From DATJBC01 sp035515515 (GTDB taxonomy: Bacteria > Actinomycetota > Acidimicrobiia > Acidimicrobiales > UBA8190), in the NCBI GenBank assembly GCA_035515515.1, contig DATJBC010000326.1, forward strand, positions 1 through 8,072: 8,072 bases of DNA. The letters run 5' to 3'. Positions 1-6,184 of this stretch are shown here, piece after piece. A program made the position numbers and the translations under genes. Within the stretch, counting starts at the first letter, position 1; each line of letters begins with the position of its first letter. Under the pieces are notes generated by a model, which saw only the letters and a list, made by a program, of their open reading frames with translations, had not been told where the DNA came from and ran no database searches.

Positions 1-247
1 CACCCGTCCCCAGCTGGTGGCCGACGGTGTGGGGGAGCTGCGCGTCGAGCTGCCGCTCGGGGTGCTCACCGACTCGGTGGTGGAGCGGCTGAAGGGGCTC
101 CTGGCCGAGCACCCCGGTGACGAGCCGGTGTTCCTCCACGTCGGCCAGCGGGTGCTGCGCCTCCCGGCCGAGTTCAACGTCGACAGCCGGCGGGGCCTTC
201 TGGGAGAGCTCCGCATGCTGCTCGGGCCGAGCGCCATCGTCGCCTGA
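1..247 (+). CDS. dnaE: DNA polymerase III alpha subunit, C-terminal end (partial)
   Basis: This is the last 81 or so codons of a gene that begins upstream of the window; the reading frame is open from base 2 and stops at TGA 245-247. The peptide has the pattern of the extreme C-terminus of actinobacterial replicative polymerase alpha subunits: a segment reading LTDSVVERLKGLLAEHPGD, then PVFLHV, then a short strand VLRLP, and a final GELRMLLGP near the end. In the full-length family this region follows the OB-fold and helps contact other replisome parts, while the polymerase active site lies far upstream and cannot be seen here. The full enzyme is the cytoplasmic replicative DNA polymerase. 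A GTG at 17 is an internal codon, not the start. DnaE1 is more likely than the mutasome paralogue DnaE2, but the fragment alone does not prove it. Confidence 0.8.
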   Translation, partial: TRPQLVADGVGELRVELPLGVLTDSVVERLKGLLAEHPGDEPVFLHVGQRVLRLPAEFNVDSRRGLLGELRMLLGPSAIVA

Positions 248-276
248 GCGCCCGTCAGGGCCGCCCACCAGGGCGC

Positions 277-293
277 GGGCCGCATTGCGGCCC
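277..293 (+). terminator. Candidate terminator hairpin after dnaE
   Basis: GGGCCGC, loop ATT, GCGGCCC forms a perfect 7-bp GC stem with a 3-base loop, 29 bases after the dnaE stop codon. No T-run follows, so it is not a classic intrinsic terminator, though T-poor hairpins are often proposed in high-GC actinobacteria. Such stems also arise by chance at this GC content. Confidence 0.35.
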
Positions 294-324
294 CGTCGAG
301 TGGGCCGGGGCCCGCCGCGTCCCG

Positions 325-330
325 TATTCT
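325..330 (+). promoter_or_regulatory. Possible -10 element for the 423-1109 gene
   Basis: TATTCT fits the actinobacterial TAnnnT -10 pattern and is one of the few AT-rich hexamers in the 175-bp gap after dnaE. It lies downstream of the candidate dnaE terminator. Transcription would begin near 336-338, giving an untranslated leader of about 85 bases. No recognisable -35 box lies at the expected distance, so the call rests on the hexamer and its position. Confidence 0.3.
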
Positions 331-338
331 GGTGGGTA

Positions 339-394
339 CCCCCGAGCCGCAGCAGGCCCTGGCATTGCCATCGCCGACGGCGCTTCGGGGGCCG
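339..394 (+). promoter_or_regulatory. Possible structured 5' leader RNA
   Basis: Two arms, CCCCCGAGCCG (339-349) and CGGC plus TCGGGGG (378-381 and 385-391), can pair as an 11-bp stem with a 3-base bulge (382-384). A small TGGC-ATT-GCCA hairpin (360-370) lies inside the loop. The CGGC at 378-381 can instead pair with GCCG at 391-394, so two mutually exclusive folds are possible. The block starts almost exactly where transcription from the TATTCT at 325 would start and ends before the Shine-Dalgarno at 413. It matches no riboswitch class I recognise, and the high GC content makes chance pairing common. Confidence 0.25.
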
Positions 395-422
395 GAGCAG
401 CGAGACGAGCACGGAGCTGGCG

Positions 423-1109
423 ATGCCGTTTGAGGTCGGGACCAAGGACTGCACAGCGCTGAGCGACGCCGAGCTGGCCGAGATGGCCGACCTGTGCGTC
501 GACCGGGAGCCGGGGTTCGACATCGGCTTCCTCTCCAAGCAGTGCGAGGAGTGGGTCCTGGTCAGCCTGGCGCGCGAGGGCCGGAAGCTGCGGGGCTACT
601 CGTTCTCCACCCTGGAGCGCATCGGCGGGACGCCGTCGCTGCTGGTGGGCCTGGCCACCGTGGACCGCACCGCCAAGGCGGAGCAGGCCATGCGGCTGCT
701 CTTGGGCGACCAGTACCGGCGGGCCCTGCTCGCCTTCCCCGACGAGGACGTCCTGGTGGGGACGCGCCTGGCCACGAGCGAGGCCTACAACGTCTTCGCC
801 GGGCTGGCCGACGTGGTGCCCCGCCCCGGGCACAAGGCGTCGGGCGAGGAGCGCGCCTGGGGCCGGCGCCTGGCCAAGCGCTTCGGGGCCGAGGGCCGCA
901 TCGACGACCGCACCTTCATCCTGGCGGGCGACGGGTCGAGCGCCGGCGCCCTGGACCTGGGCGGGCCCAAGGTGAAGCCGCCCGCCGAGGGCGTGGCGCC
1001 GCTGTTCAAGGCCGTGAACCTCAAGCGTGGCGACCGCCTGGTGGCCTTCGGCTGGGCCATGGCCGAGGACCTCGCCTCGGGCCGGCTGGCGGCCGGCAGG
1101 GTCCGCTAA
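423..1109 (+). CDS. Conserved-looking protein of unknown function, possibly GNAT-like
   Basis: A 228-residue protein I do not recognise with confidence. ATG at 423 is chosen because GGAG lies at 413-416 with a 6-base spacer; the frame is also open further upstream, but without a better start. There is no signal peptide or membrane segment, so it is probably cytoplasmic. Residues about 15-150 alternate strand-like and helix-like stretches: WVLVSLAREGRKLRGYSF, a hydrophobic strand SLLVGLATVDRT, a basic helix with YRRALL, then DEDVLVGTRLATSEAYNVF. This order is reminiscent of the acyl-CoA-binding GNAT acetyltransferase fold, but the clear acetyl-CoA loop signature is not visible, so that is only a suggestion. 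A segment with several G, H, K and R residues (about 137-160) follows. It stands alone, with its own possible promoter, and converges on the minus-strand operon. Confidence 0.8.
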   Translation: MPFEVGTKDCTALSDAELAEMADLCVDREPGFDIGFLSKQCEEWVLVSLAREGRKLRGYSFSTLERIGGTPSLLVGLATVDRTAKAEQAMRLLLGDQYRRALLAFPDEDVLVGTRLATSEAYNVFAGLADVVPRPGHKASGEERAWGRRLAKRFGAEGRIDDRTFILAGDGSSAGALDLGGPKVKPPAEGVAPLFKAVNLKRGDRLVAFGWAMAEDLASGRLAAGRVR

Positions 1110-1139
1110 GCCGGGCAGACACCCCGCAGGCCGCCCCGG

Positions 1140-1155
1140 CCCCCGCCGGAGGGGG
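1140..1155. terminator. Candidate bidirectional terminator between convergent genes
   Basis: CCCCC, loop GCCGGA, GGGGG forms a 5-bp stem in the 46-bp gap between the stop at 1109 (plus) and the stop at 1156 (minus). Its location suits a shared terminator, but the stem is short and has no T-run on either side. Confidence 0.25.
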
Positions 1156-1845
1156 TCACGGACGCGGCAGCAGCGCCGCCACCGTCTTGTAGCAGTGGCC
1201 CTGGCGCGGCCGGCTGAGCGCCACCACCAGGAACTGGGGGCGAAAGCCCAGGGCGGCCGCCAGGTCCCTGCCGTAGAGGCGGTCGCGCCGCGAGGCGTCG
1301 AGGACGGCCACGGCCCGGCGGTCCTCGACGGGCAGCCAGTTGTCGCTGCGGGCCCAGCCGAAGCGGGCCCACACCGTGTCGTCCTGGCGCCGGCGGAACA
1401 GCACCGGCCCGCGGCTGGGCACCACCAGGGCCACCGACGGGCGCATGCCGTCGAACTCCCAGTAGGGCGCGGAGGAGCCGGGGAAGCCGAGCACGTGCTC
1501 TTGGTGCGTGGCCACCAGGTCGCGCAGCACCCGGCGCACGCGCCGGCCCCGGGAGGAGCCCAGCACGGCGGGGACGCCGGCCACGCTCACCGCCTCGGGC
1601 TGCGCCTGGTCGTCGCGCTGGGGGTCCTCGGCCCACCGGGCGTCGACCACGTCGAAGGGCGACAGGTCGGGCGTGCGCTCCGGTCCCCAGTCGATGCGCA
1701 GGCGCACCACGGCCCCCGTCTCGAGGTCCACGGCCGGGCAGTCCTCGGCGGTGCAGGCGAGGACGAGGCACCGGCGGGTGCCCGGGGCGGGCTGGGGCAG
1801 CCGGCCGCGCCGGCGGGGGGCCTCGGTGTCGCTCCCGGCGGTCAC
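1156..1845 (-). CDS. Unknown 229-residue protein coupled to the DUF255 gene
   Basis: The start is GTG at 1845-1843, which overlaps the TGA stop (1844-1842) of the upstream DUF255 gene as GTGA, a typical translational-coupling arrangement. The frame is open further upstream, but that part is arginine/proline-rich out-of-frame sequence inside DUF255. I recognise no family. The first 20 or so residues are basic and proline-rich. Then comes a C-x4-C-x4-C pattern (Cys26, Cys31, Cys36), an acidic middle part containing FDVVDARW, an aromatic stretch YWEFDGMRPSVALVVPSRGP, a WARFGWARSDNWLP segment rich in tryptophan, and a hydrophobic end with a fourth cysteine (Cys218, in GHCYKT). There is no signal peptide or membrane helix. 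The coupling implies coexpression with DUF255 in fixed ratio. The cysteines might bind a metal or take part in thiol chemistry, but this is inference. Confidence 0.8.
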   Translation of the reverse strand: MTAGSDTEAPRRRGRLPQPAPGTRRCLVLACTAEDCPAVDLETGAVVRLRIDWGPERTPDLSPFDVVDARWAEDPQRDDQAQPEAVSVAGVPAVLGSSRGRRVRRVLRDLVATHQEHVLGFPGSSAPYWEFDGMRPSVALVVPSRGPVLFRRRQDDTVWARFGWARSDNWLPVEDRRAVAVLDASRRDRLYGRDLAAALGFRPQFLVVALSRPRQGHCYKTVAALLPRP

Positions 1846-3875
1846 GGCCGCCCCGTCCCGGCCCGCTCGGCCACGCGCTCGTCCTCGAGGCGGGACGCGA
1901 GGTCCTCGGGGGTGCGCGCCGGGGTGCGGCAGGCGTAGTGCCGGCACACGTACCCGAGGCCCTCGTCGCGCCCCGCCCACAGCGGCGAGGAGGGGTCGGG
2001 CTCGCCCCAGGCCAGCACCATGGTGGGCTCGAAGCGGGCCCGCGCCGCCCCCAGCAGGTCGGGGCGCTCGCCCGTCACGACCACCTCGGTCACGCCGCCG
2101 TCGGCGAGGGCGGCGGCCGCCACCGTGTTGGCCGCCGCCAGCGGGTGCTCGGCCGCCACCGGGCGCAGCACGCCCAGGATCCTCTGCGCCGCCTCGGCCA
2201 GGGCGTCGTCGGCGCGCAGCGCGGCCAGGCGGGCCAACGACAGCGCCGCCACGGAGTTGGCGGCGGGCACGGCGCCGTCGAGCACCTCGGTGGGCCGCAC
2301 CACCAGGCGCTCGGCGTCGTGGCCCGTGGTGAACAACAGCCCGTCGTCACCGGCGAACAGCCCGAGCATGGCGGTGGCGGTGGCGGCCGCCTCGTCCAGC
2401 CACCGGCGGTGCCCGGTCAGCTCGGCCAGCCGCGTGCACATGTCGACGACCCAGGCGTAGTCGCCGGCGTAGGCGAGGTGCCGGGCGCGGCCGTCCTGCC
2501 ACGACCGCAGCCACCGGCCGTCGGGGCGGCGCAGGTGCGCGAGGAGGAACTCGGCCACGCGCCGCGCGGCGTCGGCCCAGTCGCGCCGGCCCGTCACGGC
2601 GGCCGCCTCCGCCAGCGCCGAGGCGAACATGGCGTTCCACTCGGTGAGCACCTTGTCGTCGAGCCCGGGCCGCACGCGCCCGGCGCGCGCCGCCAGCAGG
2701 CGCTGGCGGGCGTCCTCCACGGCGGCGGGCCGCTCGAGGGGGGCGTCGCGGGGCCGGCGCAGGATGGTGCGGCCCTCGAAGTTGCCCTCCTCGGTCACGC
2801 CGTACCACTCGAGGGCCGCGGGGACGAGCTCGGCGGGGAGCGCCTCGGCGACCTGGCCCGGCGTCCACAGGTAGAAGCGCCCCTCCTCGCCCTCGGAGTC
2901 GGCGTCCTCGGCCGAGCACAGCCCGCCGGCGGGGGACGACAGCGTGCCGAGCACGTACCCCACGGTCTCCTCCGCCACCGCCAGCCAGCGGCGCTGCCCG
3001 GTGACCTGCCAGGCGTGCAGGTAGGCCCGCACGAGGCCGGCCTGGTCGTAGAGCATCTTCTCGAAGTGGGGCACGGTCCAGGTGGCCTCGGTGGCGTAGC
3101 GCGCGAAGCCGCCGCCCAGGTGGTCGTAGATGCCCCCGGCCGCCATGGCCCCCAGGGTGGTGGTGGCCATGGCCAGGGAGGCGGCGTCGCCGGTCAGCCG
3201 GTGCTGGCGCAGGCACAGCTCGATCAGCTGGGGCTGGGGGAACTTGGGGGCCGGGCCGAAGCCTCCCCAGGTGGCGTCGGCGCGCCCTCCGAGCTCGCCC
3301 ACGGCCCGCTCCAGCAGCACGGGGGCGGGGACGGGGGCGGCCTGGTCCCCGGGCGCGCCCCAGCGCTCGGGGAGCACGACGCGGCGCCGGACGGCGTCGG
3401 CCAGGGCGTCGGCCTGCCGCTCGACGTCGGCGCGGCGCTCGCGCCACAGCTGGTCCACCGCCGCCAGCACGCGGCGGAAGCTGGGCAGGCCGGGCCGGTC
3501 CCGGGAGGGGAAGTAGGTGCCGCCGTAGAAGGGCCGGCCGTCGGGCATGAGGAACACCGTCATGGGCCACCCGCCCTGCCCGGTGAGGGCCTGCACCGCC
3601 TCCATGTACACGGCGTCGACGTCGGGGCGCTCCTCGCGGTCGACCTTGACCGACACGAAGCGGGCGTTGAGGTCGTCTGCGGTGGCCTCGTCCTCGAAGG
3701 ACTCGTGCGCCATGACGTGGCACCAGTGGCAGGCCGAGTAGCCCACCGACAGCAGCACGGGGCGGTCCTCCCGGCGCGCCCGCTCGAAGGCGTCGTCGCC
3801 CCAGGGGTACCAGTCGACGGGGTTCCCGGCGTGCTGGCGGAGGTAGGGACTCGTCTCCTCGGCCAGACGGTTCAC
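1842..3875 (-). CDS. DUF255 thioredoxin-like protein (YyaL/SPATA20 family)
   Basis: A 677-residue protein, matching the usual length of about 670-700 for this family. GTG at 3875 is chosen because it gives the family's standard N-terminus (NRLAEETSPYLRQHAGNPVDW); the open frame upstream overlaps the SDR gene and is not family-like. Domains: an N-terminal thioredoxin-like fold (about 1-165) with a CHWC active-site-type motif at 49-52, followed by VMAHESF and later GWPMTVFLMPDGRPFYGGTYF; then an alpha/alpha-toroid region like N-acylglucosamine 2-epimerases, with DHLGGGF at 251-257 and HFEKML at 270-275; and a C-terminal YVC-x4-C pair (Cys644, Cys649), also usual in the family. The biochemical role is not firmly established; a redox or sugar-related function is inferred from the folds. 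It is the first gene of a two-gene minus-strand operon and appears intact. Confidence 0.95.
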   Translation of the reverse strand: MNRLAEETSPYLRQHAGNPVDWYPWGDDAFERARREDRPVLLSVGYSACHWCHVMAHESFEDEATADDLNARFVSVKVDREERPDVDAVYMEAVQALTGQGGWPMTVFLMPDGRPFYGGTYFPSRDRPGLPSFRRVLAAVDQLWRERRADVERQADALADAVRRRVVLPERWGAPGDQAAPVPAPVLLERAVGELGGRADATWGGFGPAPKFPQPQLIELCLRQHRLTGDAASLAMATTTLGAMAAGGIYDHLGGGFARYATEATWTVPHFEKMLYDQAGLVRAYLHAWQVTGQRRWLAVAEETVGYVLGTLSSPAGGLCSAEDADSEGEEGRFYLWTPGQVAEALPAELVPAALEWYGVTEEGNFEGRTILRRPRDAPLERPAAVEDARQRLLAARAGRVRPGLDDKVLTEWNAMFASALAEAAAVTGRRDWADAARRVAEFLLAHLRRPDGRWLRSWQDGRARHLAYAGDYAWVVDMCTRLAELTGHRRWLDEAAATATAMLGLFAGDDGLLFTTGHDAERLVVRPTEVLDGAVPAANSVAALSLARLAALRADDALAEAAQRILGVLRPVAAEHPLAAANTVAAAALADGGVTEVVVTGERPDLLGAARARFEPTMVLAWGEPDPSSPLWAGRDEGLGYVCRHYACRTPARTPEDLASRLEDERVAERAGTGRP

Positions 3876-3882
3876 GCCTCGG

Positions 3883-3888
3883 AGCCTA
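3883..3888 (-). promoter_or_regulatory. Leaderless-type -10 element of the DUF255 operon
   Basis: On the minus strand TAGGCT (TAnnnT pattern) ends 7 bases before the GTG start at 3875, so transcription should begin at or next to the start codon. The only purine-rich sequence before the start (GAGG) ends 1 base from it, too close to act as a Shine-Dalgarno. This matches the leaderless genes common in actinobacteria. No clear -35 box is seen. Confidence 0.5.
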
Positions 3889-3907
3889 CGGGCCGAGACC
3901 GGCGCCC

Positions 3908-3913
3908 TAGGGT
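3908..3913 (+). promoter_or_regulatory. Leaderless-type -10 element of the SDR-tyrS operon
   Basis: TAGGGT (TAnnnT pattern) ends 8 bases before the GTG start at 3922, placing the expected transcript start at the start codon. A GAGG at 3914-3917 leaves only a 4-base spacer, so it would be a poor ribosome site and would probably not be transcribed. The element sits back to back with the promoter of the divergent DUF255 operon, 19 bases away. No clear -35 box is seen. Confidence 0.5.
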
Positions 3914-3921
3914 GAGGCGCC

Positions 3922-4704
3922 GTGGATCTGCGCCTCGACGGCAAGGTGGCCCTGGTGACGGGCGGCTCGCGCGGCATCGGACGGGCCATCGCCGCACGCC
4001 TGGCCGAGGCGGGCGCGGCGGTGATGCTGTCGTCGCGCAAGGCCGATGCGCTCGAGGAGGCCGCCGCGTCGATCGCCGCGGCGACGTCGTCACCCGGCCG
4101 GGCCGGCGCGGTGGGGTGGTACGCGGCCCACGCCGGGGACCCCGAGGCGGCGGCCGCCTGCGTGGAGGCCACCGTCGAGCGCTTCGGGTCGCTCGACGTC
4201 CTCGTCAACAACGCGGCCACCAACCCCTACTACGGGCCGGTCATCGACATCGACCTGCCCCGCGCCGACAAGACGCTGCAGGTCAACCAGCTCGCCCCCC
4301 TGGTGTGGTCGCAGTGCGCGTGGCGGGCGTCGATGGCGGCGGGCGGCGGCGCCATCATCAACGTCGCGTCGATCGGCGCGATGTCGGTCGAGCCCGGCAT
4401 CGGCTGGTACAACGTGACGAAGGCGGCGCTCGCGCACCTCACGCGCCAGCTCGCCTACGAGCTCGGCCCCGGCGTGCGCGTCAACGCCCTGGCGCCGGGC
4501 CTGGTGCGCACGGACTTCGCCCGGGCCCTGTGGGAGGGGGCGGGGGACGCCGTGGCCCGGCGGCTCCCGCTCAAGCGTCTGGGCGAGCCCGACGACGTGG
4601 CCAAGGCGGCGCTGTTCCTCGCCTCCGACGCGGCGGCGTGGATGACGGGACACGTCCTCGTGGTCGACGGCGGGGCCATGGCCATGCCTTCGGGGGGCGT
4701 GTGA
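3922..4704 (+). CDS. Short-chain dehydrogenase/reductase (SDR), classical type
   Basis: A 260-residue classical SDR, a typical length. It shows the full set of family motifs: the cofactor-binding TGGSRGIG at 13-20, NNAA at 96-99, structural Asn122, catalytic Ser150 and the Tyr163-x3-Lys167 pair, plus the usual GEPDDVAKAALFLASD and VVDGG near the end. Arg39 after the second strand, within SSRK, favours NADP(H) over NAD(H) by analogy with known SDRs. The stretch NNAATNPYYGP resembles the DHRS4/carbonyl-reductase-like branch, so reduction of a carbonyl or oxidation of an alcohol is likely, but the substrate cannot be read from sequence. It should be cytoplasmic. The start is GTG, probably leaderless. 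tyrS follows after 18 bases on the same strand, so the two are likely cotranscribed, an association that implies no shared pathway. Confidence 0.93.
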   Translation: MDLRLDGKVALVTGGSRGIGRAIAARLAEAGAAVMLSSRKADALEEAAASIAAATSSPGRAGAVGWYAAHAGDPEAAAACVEATVERFGSLDVLVNNAATNPYYGPVIDIDLPRADKTLQVNQLAPLVWSQCAWRASMAAGGGAIINVASIGAMSVEPGIGWYNVTKAALAHLTRQLAYELGPGVRVNALAPGLVRTDFARALWEGAGDAVARRLPLKRLGEPDDVAKAALFLASDAAAWMTGHVLVVDGGAMAMPSGGV

Positions 4705-4722
4705 CGGTGAGAGGCTGGCCCG

Positions 4723-6000
4723 ATGGCCTCGCTCGCCGCTGACCTCGAGTTCCGGGGGCTCGTCCACCAGGTCACCGACCCGTCGCTGCCCGGCTGCCTC
4801 GACGGCGAGCCCCTCACGGCCTACATCGGCTTCGACCCCACCGCCGACAGCCTGCACGTCGGCCACCTCCTGCAGGTGCTCGTGCTGCGCCGCCTGCAGC
4901 TGGCCGGGCACCGGCCCATCGCCCTGGCGGGCGGGGGCACGGGCCTCATCGGCGACCCCGGGGGCAAGACCGAGGAGCGCCCGCTGCTGTCGGAGGAGGC
5001 GCTGGGCGACAACCTGGCCAAGATGCGCGCCCAGCTGGGGCGGTTCCTCGACTTCGGGACCGGGGCGGGTGGGGCCCTGCTGCTCGACAACGGCGCGTGG
5101 CTGCGGCCCCTCGGGCTCATCGAGTTCCTCCGCGACGTGGGCAAGCACTTCACGGTGAACCAGATGACGGCCAAGGAGTCGGTGAAGGCCCGCCTGGCCC
5201 GCCCCGAGACGGGGATCTCGTTCACCGAGTTCAGCTACATGCTGCTGCAGGCCTACGACTTCCTCCGGCTCCACGACGACCACGGGTGCCGGCTCCAGCT
5301 CGGTGCCAGCGACCAGTGGGGCAACATCACCATGGGCATCGACCTGATCCGGCGCATGCGCCGCCAGGAGGCGCTGGGGCTCACGACCCCGCTCGTGCTC
5401 AAGGCGGACGGCACGAAGTTCGGCAAGACCGAGTCCGGCACCGTCTGGCTCGACCCCGAGCGGACGAGCCCCTACGCCCTGTACCAATTCCTGCTGCGCA
5501 GCGAGGACGCCGTGGTGGGGACGTACCTGCGCTACTTCACCTTCCTCGACCGCGAGGCCATCGAGGCGCTCGACGTGGCCACGGCGGAGCATCCCGAGCG
5601 GCGCCAGGCCCAGCGGGAGCTGGCCCGCGCCGTGTGCGCCCTGGTGCACGGGGACGCCGCCGCGGCGCGCTCCGAAGCCGCCGCGCAGGCCATCTACGCC
5701 GGGGGCATGGCGTCGCTGGACGAGGCGATGCTGCTCGAGGTGCGCCGCGACACGCCCACCTCGGACCGGCCCCGGTCGGCCCTCGACCCACCCGGCGTGC
5801 CCGTGGTCGACGCCCTGGTGGACGCCGGGCTGGCCCCGTCCAAGAGCCGGGCCCGCACGCTCGTGGCCCAGGGGGCGGTGTCGGTCAACGACCGCAAGAG
5901 CGACGACGTCGACGCGCGCGTGTCGCGGTCGGACCTCCTGTTCGACCGCTTCCTCGTCCTGCGCAAGGGCCGGGAGTACCATCTCGTCTGCTTCGAGTAG
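4723..6000 (+). CDS. tyrS: Tyrosyl-tRNA synthetase
   Basis: A 425-residue class I aminoacyl-tRNA synthetase, essentially the standard bacterial TyrRS length. It joins tyrosine to tRNA-Tyr using ATP in the cytoplasm and is normally essential. Seen in order: the tyrosine/ATP pocket start YIGFDPTADSLHVGH with the HIGH-type motif HVGH at 45-48; a dimer and specificity region including QLGASDQWGNI; the KMSKS-type loop as KFGKT at 232-236, the usual form in bacterial TyrRS; and a C-terminal S4-like RNA-binding domain from about residue 358 (VDALVDAGLAPSKSRARTLV to the end). ATG at 4723 has a good Shine-Dalgarno, GAGAGG at 4709-4714 with an 8-base spacer. I see no T-box leader upstream, only 18 bases after the SDR gene. 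The gene looks intact. Confidence 0.98.
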   Translation: MASLAADLEFRGLVHQVTDPSLPGCLDGEPLTAYIGFDPTADSLHVGHLLQVLVLRRLQLAGHRPIALAGGGTGLIGDPGGKTEERPLLSEEALGDNLAKMRAQLGRFLDFGTGAGGALLLDNGAWLRPLGLIEFLRDVGKHFTVNQMTAKESVKARLARPETGISFTEFSYMLLQAYDFLRLHDDHGCRLQLGASDQWGNITMGIDLIRRMRRQEALGLTTPLVLKADGTKFGKTESGTVWLDPERTSPYALYQFLLRSEDAVVGTYLRYFTFLDREAIEALDVATAEHPERRQAQRELARAVCALVHGDAAAARSEAAAQAIYAGGMASLDEAMLLEVRRDTPTSDRPRSALDPPGVPVVDALVDAGLAPSKSRARTLVAQGAVSVNDRKSDDVDARVSRSDLLFDRFLVLRKGREYHLVCFE

Positions 6001-6031
6001 GGGTTCCACGCCCTCGCTCGTGCGGGGACGG

Positions 6032-6048
6032 CACCGCGGCGCGCGGTG
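6032..6048 (+). terminator. Hairpin downstream of tyrS, possible terminator or attenuator
   Basis: CACCGCG, loop GCG, CGCGGTG forms a perfect 7-bp stem 31 bases after the tyrS stop. No T-run follows. It could end some tyrS transcripts or protect their 3' ends while letting others continue into the downstream genes. Its right arm includes the alternative GTG (6046-6048) of the small gene that follows. Confidence 0.35.
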
Positions 6049-6070
6049 ACGGCTCGCCGGCTCGTCGACA

Positions 6071-6076
6071 GGGAGG
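6071..6076 (+). promoter_or_regulatory. Strong ribosome binding site of the 29-codon gene
   Basis: GGGAGG lies 8 bases before the GTG at 6085. It is one of the best Shine-Dalgarno matches in the window. It decides the start, because the upstream in-frame GTG at 6046 has no comparable site at a suitable distance. Confidence 0.6.
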
Positions 6077-6084
6077 CGCCGTCG

Positions 6085-6174
6085 GTGGTGTACGCGTTGT
6101 TGGGCGCACTGGTCATCGCCGTGGCGCTGGCCGGGGCCGGGCTCAGCCTCTTCGCGGCGCGTCGGCGCCCGTGA
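6085..6174 (+). CDS. 29-residue single-pass membrane peptide
   Basis: A very short gene supported by a strong, well-spaced Shine-Dalgarno and by its peptide composition. After VVY comes an unbroken hydrophobic stretch, ALLGALVIAVALAGAGLSLF, then AARRRP and stop. This is one membrane helix with a positively charged C-terminal end, which by the positive-inside rule puts the N-terminus outside. There is no lipobox or cleavable signal. An upstream GTG at 6046 would add 13 residues (VTARRLVDREAPS) and a basic N-terminus, but lacks a good ribosome site. It lies 84 bases after tyrS and 10 bases before the DUF3151 gene, in the same direction, so it is probably cotranscribed with the latter. Function is unknown; small membrane peptides of this kind often modulate a larger membrane protein, which is only a general possibility here. 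Chance hydrophobicity in GC-rich sequence is the main alternative. Confidence 0.6.
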   Translation: MVYALLGALVIAVALAGAGLSLFAARRRP

Positions 6175-6184
6175 CGGTGGACCG

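Noticed and set aside
255..833. A 192-codon minus-strand open frame
   Set aside because: It is opposite the 423-1109 gene, with low-complexity composition and no ribosome site or promoter.
1846..1980. N-terminal extension of the 229-residue protein
   Set aside because: It reads DUF255 coding sequence in another frame and is R/P/G-rich; the GTGA junction gives a better start.
3876..4223. N-terminal extension of the DUF255 protein by 116 residues
   Set aside because: It would overlap the divergent SDR gene, is alanine/serine/arginine-rich, and is unlike the family, whose members begin near NRLAEETSPYL.
1938..4742. A 934-codon open frame on the plus strand
   Set aside because: It is antisense to DUF255 and runs out of frame through the SDR gene. 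Its translation is low-complexity G/A/R/P/H-rich, as expected from stop-poor GC-rich DNA.
6046..6084. Longer version of the membrane peptide starting at GTG 6046
   Set aside because: No adequately placed Shine-Dalgarno, and this GTG lies in the arm of the 6032-6048 hairpin; the GGGAGG at 6071 favours 6085.
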